Positions 59,995 to 64,000 of a stretch of 64,000 nucleotides of DNA are shown in pieces. The translations under genes and the position numbers were made by a program. The DNA lies in assembly GCA_963790065.1 (NCBI GenBank), contig CAWBNK010000001.1, forward strand, positions 248,001 to 312,000, read 5' to 3'. The stretch comes from Palsa-504 sp963790065. Lineage in GTDB: Bacteria > Actinomycetota > Actinomycetes > Streptosporangiales > Streptosporangiaceae. Position 1 is the stretch's first letter; every line of letters starts with the position of its first letter. Below the pieces are notes generated by a model. The model was not told the origin of the DNA and searched no databases. It saw only the letters and a list, made by a program, of their open reading frames with translations.

Positions 59995-61115
59995 GCCTCT
60001 TCCTCGGCTTCTGGACCGGCCGCTTCCGCGACCGCTGACACCAGCACCGGATCGGGGCGGATGGTGAGCGCGACGCGGCTGCCCGCGGTCAGCGTGGTGG
60101 CGTCCGAGGTCGGGAGCTGGGCCAGGATCGTGGCGTCACCGAGGTCGACCGTGACCCTGCTGGTCGCGCCGAGAAAGGTTATGGCGATCACCATGCCGAC
60201 CAGCGGGCCGGCTTCCGGCTCGTCGTGCGAGGCCATCGTCACCGCTTCGGGCCGGACCAGCGCCACCACCTGGCCGTCGGGCACGTCCGGCTGCATCAGC
60301 GGCAGGGTCCGGCCGCGTACGGTGACCTCGCCGCCCCGGACCTCGCCGGCCAGCCGGTTGGACAGGCCGACGAAGTCGGCCACGAACGCCGTCGCCGGGC
60401 GCGAGTACACCTCGGTAGGCGAGGCGAGCTGCTCGATGCGCCCCTCGCGCATGACGCCGACCCGGTCCGCGATGGCCAGCGCCTCTTCCTGGTCGTGGGT
60501 GACGAACAGCGTGGTGATACCCACCTCGAGCTGGATCCTGCGGATCTGGTCCCGCAGCTGGGCCCGGACCTTGGCGTCCAGGGCGGACAGTGGCTCGTCG
60601 AGCAGCAGCACCTGAGGCTGGATGGCCAGGGCCCGGGCCAGCGCCACGCGCTGCTGCTGACCGCCGGACAGCTGGTGCGGGTACCGGGCGGCCTGCACGC
60701 CCAGGCCGACCAGCTCGAGCATTTCCATCGCGCGCGTGCCCCGCTCCGCGGCCGAGACCCGGCGCAGGCGCAGCCCGAAGGCCACGTTGTCGCGCACGGT
60801 CATGTGCGGGAACAGCGAATAGGCCTGGAACACCATGCCCATATCGCGCTTGCTGGCCGGGAGCCTGGTGATGTCCTTGCCCGCCACCGTGATGCGGCCG
60901 GCGTCGGCGTCCTCCAGCCCGGCGAGCAGGCGCAAGGTGGTGGTCTTGCCGCAGCCCGACGGGCCCAGCAGCGCGATGAGCTCGCCGGGCTTCAGGGTCA
61001 GGTCGAGCCGGTCGAGCGCGACCACGGAGCCGTAGTGCCGGCTCAGGCCCTCCATCCGCACCTCGACGGCAGTCCTGGCCGCGTCATCCCGGGTTCTGGT
61101 CATTGGTGATGTCAC
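59991..61115 (-). CDS. ABC importer ATPase, system 2 (PotA-like)
   Basis: 374 aa from GTG 61115. Walker A LLGPSGCGKTTTLRLLAGLE, signature YPHQLSGGQQQRVALARALA, Walker B VLLLDEPLSALDAKVRAQLR, H-loop FVTHDQEEALAIADR. TOBE-type C-terminal domain (GGEVTVRGRTLPLMQ, VALVRPEAVTMASH). Close paralog of the ATPase at 57185. GTG 61115 lies 11 bases after the permease stop, with GAGG in between; ATG 61103 is an alternative. Confidence 0.92.
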   Translation of the reverse strand: MTSPMTRTRDDAARTAVEVRMEGLSRHYGSVVALDRLDLTLKPGELIALLGPSGCGKTTTLRLLAGLEDADAGRITVAGKDITRLPASKRDMGMVFQAYSLFPHMTVRDNVAFGLRLRRVSAAERGTRAMEMLELVGLGVQAARYPHQLSGGQQQRVALARALAIQPQVLLLDEPLSALDAKVRAQLRDQIRRIQLEVGITTLFVTHDQEEALAIADRVGVMREGRIEQLASPTEVYSRPATAFVADFVGLSNRLAGEVRGGEVTVRGRTLPLMQPDVPDGQVVALVRPEAVTMASHDEPEAGPLVGMVIAITFLGATSRVTVDLGDATILAQLPTSDATTLTAGSRVALTIRPDPVLVSAVAEAAGPEAEEEA

Positions 61116-61125
61116 GACGGTTACC

Positions 61126-61992
61126 TCATCCTCGGGCGCCGCGGCGCCGGCGGCCGGCATAGGACAGGATCAGGAGCAGGACGAAGGCGAGCATCAGCGC
61201 GGCGAACGACGTGGAGAACAGCACCCCGGCGTTCGGCGTGGTCCGGCTGATCGAGTACAGCTCCACCTGCAGGTTGACGTACAGCAGCAGGAAGGCGATG
61301 GTGAACTCGCCCAGCACCAGCGCCGAGGTCAGGATCAGCGCGTTCAGGATCGCCTGCCACATGTTGGGCGCGATCACCCGGACGATCACGGTGAACCAGT
61401 TCGACCCCAGGCTGCGCGCGGCCTCGGACAAGGTGGTGGCGTCGATCGCGTTCAGGCCGGCCACCAGGGCGCGGTAGGCGTAGGGCAGCGCCAGGACCAC
61501 GTAGATCCAGAACAGCATCAGCGCGGACAGGCTGTAGTGCGCGATCTTGTTGTAGATCGGGCCGAGGCCGACCACCAGCACGATCGAGGGGATGGTCAGC
61601 GGCAGCAGGCACAGGAACTCGATGGTGCGCGCCATCCACCGGACCCGCAGGTGGACCCAGATCATGGTCGGTACCACCAGCACCAGCATGACCACGCTGG
61701 TGATGACGGCCAGCTCCAGGGTGATCTCGACCGCGCTCAGCAGCGGCGGGATGCCCGAGTTGGTGTAGGAGGCGATCTGCTTCCAGGCCGTTATCGACCA
61801 GGTGCCGAGCTTGGCGCCTTCCAGCGAGAACCGGAGCATGGCCGCCAGCGGCAGGAGGAAGAAGAGCCCGAACACGCTGAAGACCGCGTAGCGGAACAGG
61901 TTCAGCCGCCTGCGCCTGCGGGCCTGCATGCCCTGCGGGCGCCCGGCCGGCGCGGCCAGCGGCGTCTCGCCGAGCGAGGTTATCGCAGCCAT
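61126..61992 (-). CDS. ABC importer permease 2, system 2
   Basis: 288 aa with six membrane helices (FSVFGLFFLLPLAAMLRFSL as TM1) and EAA loop LSEAARSLGSNWFTVIVRVI. ATG 61992 overlaps the end of permease 1 by 13 bases. Unlike its counterpart in system 1, its start is intact, a useful template for judging the damage there. Confidence 0.92.
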   Translation of the reverse strand: MAAITSLGETPLAAPAGRPQGMQARRRRRLNLFRYAVFSVFGLFFLLPLAAMLRFSLEGAKLGTWSITAWKQIASYTNSGIPPLLSAVEITLELAVITSVVMLVLVVPTMIWVHLRVRWMARTIEFLCLLPLTIPSIVLVVGLGPIYNKIAHYSLSALMLFWIYVVLALPYAYRALVAGLNAIDATTLSEAARSLGSNWFTVIVRVIAPNMWQAILNALILTSALVLGEFTIAFLLLYVNLQVELYSISRTTPNAGVLFSTSFAALMLAFVLLLILSYAGRRRRGARG

Positions 61993-62846
61993 CGCGCCGC
62001 CCGCCGCTGCAGCAGGGCGTAGCCCGTCATGACGATGGCCACCATGATCACCATGCCGAGCGCCAGGGCGTCGGCATAGTTGATGTTGGCCAGACCGACC
62101 TCGCTGGACAGGGAGGTCTGGATCTGCTGCGGGACGGTGTAGGCAATCTGGTTCTCCCAGGCCTGGATGGTGGCGAAGGCTGAGAGCGCGTTGGCGAACA
62201 GCAGCAGCAGCGCGCCGAGGAAGGCCGGCAGCAGCAGCGGGCCGCCGATATACCGCCAGTACTGCCAGGCCGACGAGCCCAGGTTTTCCGACGCCTCCCG
62301 CCACTGGATCTTCAGCCCGTCGATCGCGGGCAGGAACACCAGGACCATCAGCGGGATCTGGAAGTAGGCGTAGATCACCGTGATGCCCCACGGGAAGCTG
62401 TAGTACCAACTGGCGTGGAACGCCAGGCCGACCGGGCCGATGAGCACCAGGAACGCGAACGCCAGCGTGACCCCGCCGAACTGGGCCAGGACGCCCGAGG
62501 CGGACAGGTAGAGCCTGCGCACCGCGCCGTCCGGGTTCCCCGACGCCACGGCGTAGGCCAGGATGGCGCCGAGTACGGCACCGATCACCGATGAGATCAG
62601 GGCCAGCTTGAACGAGCCGATGAAATAGCCGCGCACCTGGTCATTGCCGAGCGCGGAGAGGCCGGAGAGGGTGAAGTGGCCGGCCGGGTCCTTGAACGCG
62701 TCGAAAATCACGATCGCGGTCGGCCACAGCAGGAATACGGCGACGTAGGCCAGGAACGGCACGGTCCCGACCCAGGCCGGGATGGACGGCCGGCGTCCGG
62801 CCCGTGCGGGCCGGACGCCGGTCTGGTTTGCAGCGACAGCAGCCAC
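61980..62846 (-). CDS. ABC importer permease 1, system 2
   Basis: 288 aa with six membrane helices (VGTVPFLAYVAVFLLWPTAI as TM1) and EAA loop IQWREASENLGSSAWQYWRY. Clearly homologous to the permease at 55370. It starts 10 bases after the stop of the binding-protein gene. Confidence 0.92.
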   Translation of the reverse strand: MAAVAANQTGVRPARAGRRPSIPAWVGTVPFLAYVAVFLLWPTAIVIFDAFKDPAGHFTLSGLSALGNDQVRGYFIGSFKLALISSVIGAVLGAILAYAVASGNPDGAVRRLYLSASGVLAQFGGVTLAFAFLVLIGPVGLAFHASWYYSFPWGITVIYAYFQIPLMVLVFLPAIDGLKIQWREASENLGSSAWQYWRYIGGPLLLPAFLGALLLLFANALSAFATIQAWENQIAYTVPQQIQTSLSSEVGLANINYADALALGMVIMVAIVMTGYALLQRRAARWLR

Positions 62847-62855
62847 GTGCCCTCG

Positions 62856-63974
62856 CTAGCCGACGGCCTTCGCCCAGTTCGTCGCCAGGTACGTGGCGGC
62901 GTCGGTGCTCTGGGCCTGGCTGAGGAACACCGGTGTCCCGGTGACGGTCGGCAGCTTGGCGGCCGCCGAGGTGTTGATGCTGCCGTTGGAGGTCATGGCG
63001 ACCTGCTCCACCGGCCTGGCCCCGCCCGCGAGCCACAGGTTCTGCCCGCCGGTGGCGGCCTGGGAGTAGAGGAACTCCTCCCACAGCCGGGCCGCCGCGG
63101 GATGCGGCGCGTTCTTGTTAATGGCCTGTGCGTAGTACCCGCCGAGGATGGCGTTGGACGGGATGAACACCTTCCAGTTCGATACGCCCACGTAACTGGC
63201 CAGGTTGAGGTAGTCCCAGTCGAACACCACCGGGGTGGTGCCGGCCTTGATCGTGGCCCCGGTGGCCGAGACGGGGGAGAAGTTCCCTGCTGCCTTGAGC
63301 TTGGCGAAGAAGTTCACCCCGTCGGCGATGTTGTCAGGCGTGCCGCCTTCGGCGAGGTTCGCCATCATGACGCCGTTCAGGGCGGCGTTGGCCGAGGTCG
63401 GGTTGCCGTTCAGCGCGACATCGTTCTTGAACTGCGGGCCGAGCAGTTGGCTCAGCGACGTGATCGTGCCGAATTTGCTCGAGTACCCGACGGCCATGTA
63501 GCCGCCGTAGTCCTCGTACCACAGCCCGCTCGCGTCCTTCTGCGCGGCCGGGATGTCGGACCAGGTGGCGACCTGGTACGGCGCGAACAGGCTGGTGTTA
63601 GCCAGCGCCACGGCCAGGCCGACGTCGACGACGTCCGGCGCCTTGGCGGTGCCGTTCTCGGACTTGATCGCGTCGACTTCCTGCTGGCTGGTGCCGTCGG
63701 GCAACGCGGAGTTGATCTTGATGCCGTACTTCTGTTCGAAGGCGCTAATGATGGCGCCGTAGTTGGCCCACGTCGGCGGCAGCGCGATGACGTTGAGCGT
63801 GCCTTCGCTCTTGGCCGCCGCGATCAGCGCGTTCAGGCCGCCGCCTGCCGCGGCGGTAGTCTCGTTATTCCAGTTAACCCCGCTCGAGCTCGATGAGGAA
63901 CTCGACGAGCAGCCGGCTGCCAGCAGTGCGGCGGCCGCGACTCCGGCGAACGCGAGTCGATATGGCGATCTCAC
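62856..63974 (-). CDS. ABC importer substrate-binding lipoprotein, system 2
   Basis: 372 aa. Lipoprotein signal RLAFAGVAAAALLAAGC followed by a nine-Ser run. The mature domain (LIAAAKSEGTLNVIALPPTW, YGAIISAFEQKYGIKINS, YMAVGYSS) matches the binding protein at 54213. GTG 63974 has AGGAGG just upstream. The pair share the linker and ligand-binding segments, so the two importers probably descend from one ancestor and may bind related compounds. Confidence 0.9.
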   Translation of the reverse strand: MRSPYRLAFAGVAAAALLAAGCSSSSSSSSSGVNWNNETTAAAGGGLNALIAAAKSEGTLNVIALPPTWANYGAIISAFEQKYGIKINSALPDGTSQQEVDAIKSENGTAKAPDVVDVGLAVALANTSLFAPYQVATWSDIPAAQKDASGLWYEDYGGYMAVGYSSKFGTITSLSQLLGPQFKNDVALNGNPTSANAALNGVMMANLAEGGTPDNIADGVNFFAKLKAAGNFSPVSATGATIKAGTTPVVFDWDYLNLASYVGVSNWKVFIPSNAILGGYYAQAINKNAPHPAAARLWEEFLYSQAATGGQNLWLAGGARPVEQVAMTSNGSINTSAAAKLPTVTGTPVFLSQAQSTDAATYLATNWAKAVG

Positions 63975-64000
63975 TAGTGCCTCCTGAAAGCTTCCCCGTC

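Noticed and set aside
1..64000. tRNA, rRNA, CRISPR arrays, insertion sequences, prophage genes
   Set aside because: I looked for cloverleaf-type segments, regularly spaced repeats, transposase and phage structural motifs by reading and found none; small or diverged tRNAs could still escape reading by eye.

Overview
The window is a chromosomal segment of a high-GC Actinomycetota. The evidence is strongly G/C-biased third codon positions, frequent GTG starts, a complete mycofactocin locus, DUF3040, GAF-ANTAR and Scr1-type XRE/DUF5753 proteins, and F420/LLM-type and MMPL proteins. I cannot name the genus; a Streptosporangiales-like soil actinomycete is a guess. I see no rRNA, tRNA, CRISPR array, transposase or replication origin.

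Layout. 1-7150: a partial isochorismate synthase, an MMPL transporter, an Rv2578c-type radical SAM protein interrupted by an intein, a DUF3040 membrane protein and an unknown protein. 7300-16953: a cytochrome P450, two tandemly duplicated drug/H+ antiporters, an FmdB zinc ribbon, a third MFS pump, a TMEM175-like channel with a DUF1003 protein, and a Tat lipoprotein with a dimethylformamidase-like domain. 17078-24662: the mycofactocin locus, with an SDR, mftE, an inserted SRPBCC gene and broken arsR, mftR, mftA (39 aa), a single-frame mftB-mftC fusion, mftF, and mftD converging on mftF. A 15-bp palindrome in front of mftA/mftR recurs in front of mftD and is a good MftR operator candidate.

24702-33146: a methyltransferase and an acetyltransferase, then a tightly coupled five-gene minus-strand operon: SWIM zinc finger, DUF5691, MoxR AAA+ ATPase, DUF5682 and VWA. 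It resembles the E. coli yehL-yehM-yehP-yehQ genes and is the best candidate for an undescribed multi-protein machine. 33255-41558: metabolic and regulatory genes (quinone oxidoreductase-like, LON-domain, LLM oxidoreductase, two hotdog thioesterases with a divergent HxlR regulator, diaminopropionate ammonia-lyase-like, PadR, aldehyde dehydrogenase). 41559-43860: a visibly AT-richer accessory patch with an XRE/DUF5753 regulator and two small unknown genes.

43865-53000: a tungstate/molybdate-type ABC operon, a lone AAA+ ATPase, a frameshifted MetE-like gene, an ABC exporter with a 55-aa membrane microprotein, and a GAF-ANTAR/STAS pair. 53225-63974: a tyrosine phosphatase and two paralogous four-gene ABC importers facing each other, with a metallophosphoesterase at the end of the second one.

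Several genes carry single-base disruptions (arsR, DUF5691, MetE-like, one ABC permease at a C7 tract, possibly GAF-ANTAR). Either this lineage is accumulating pseudogenes or the assembly has indel errors; raw reads would decide. All functions are inferred by reading the sequence; no database search was run.
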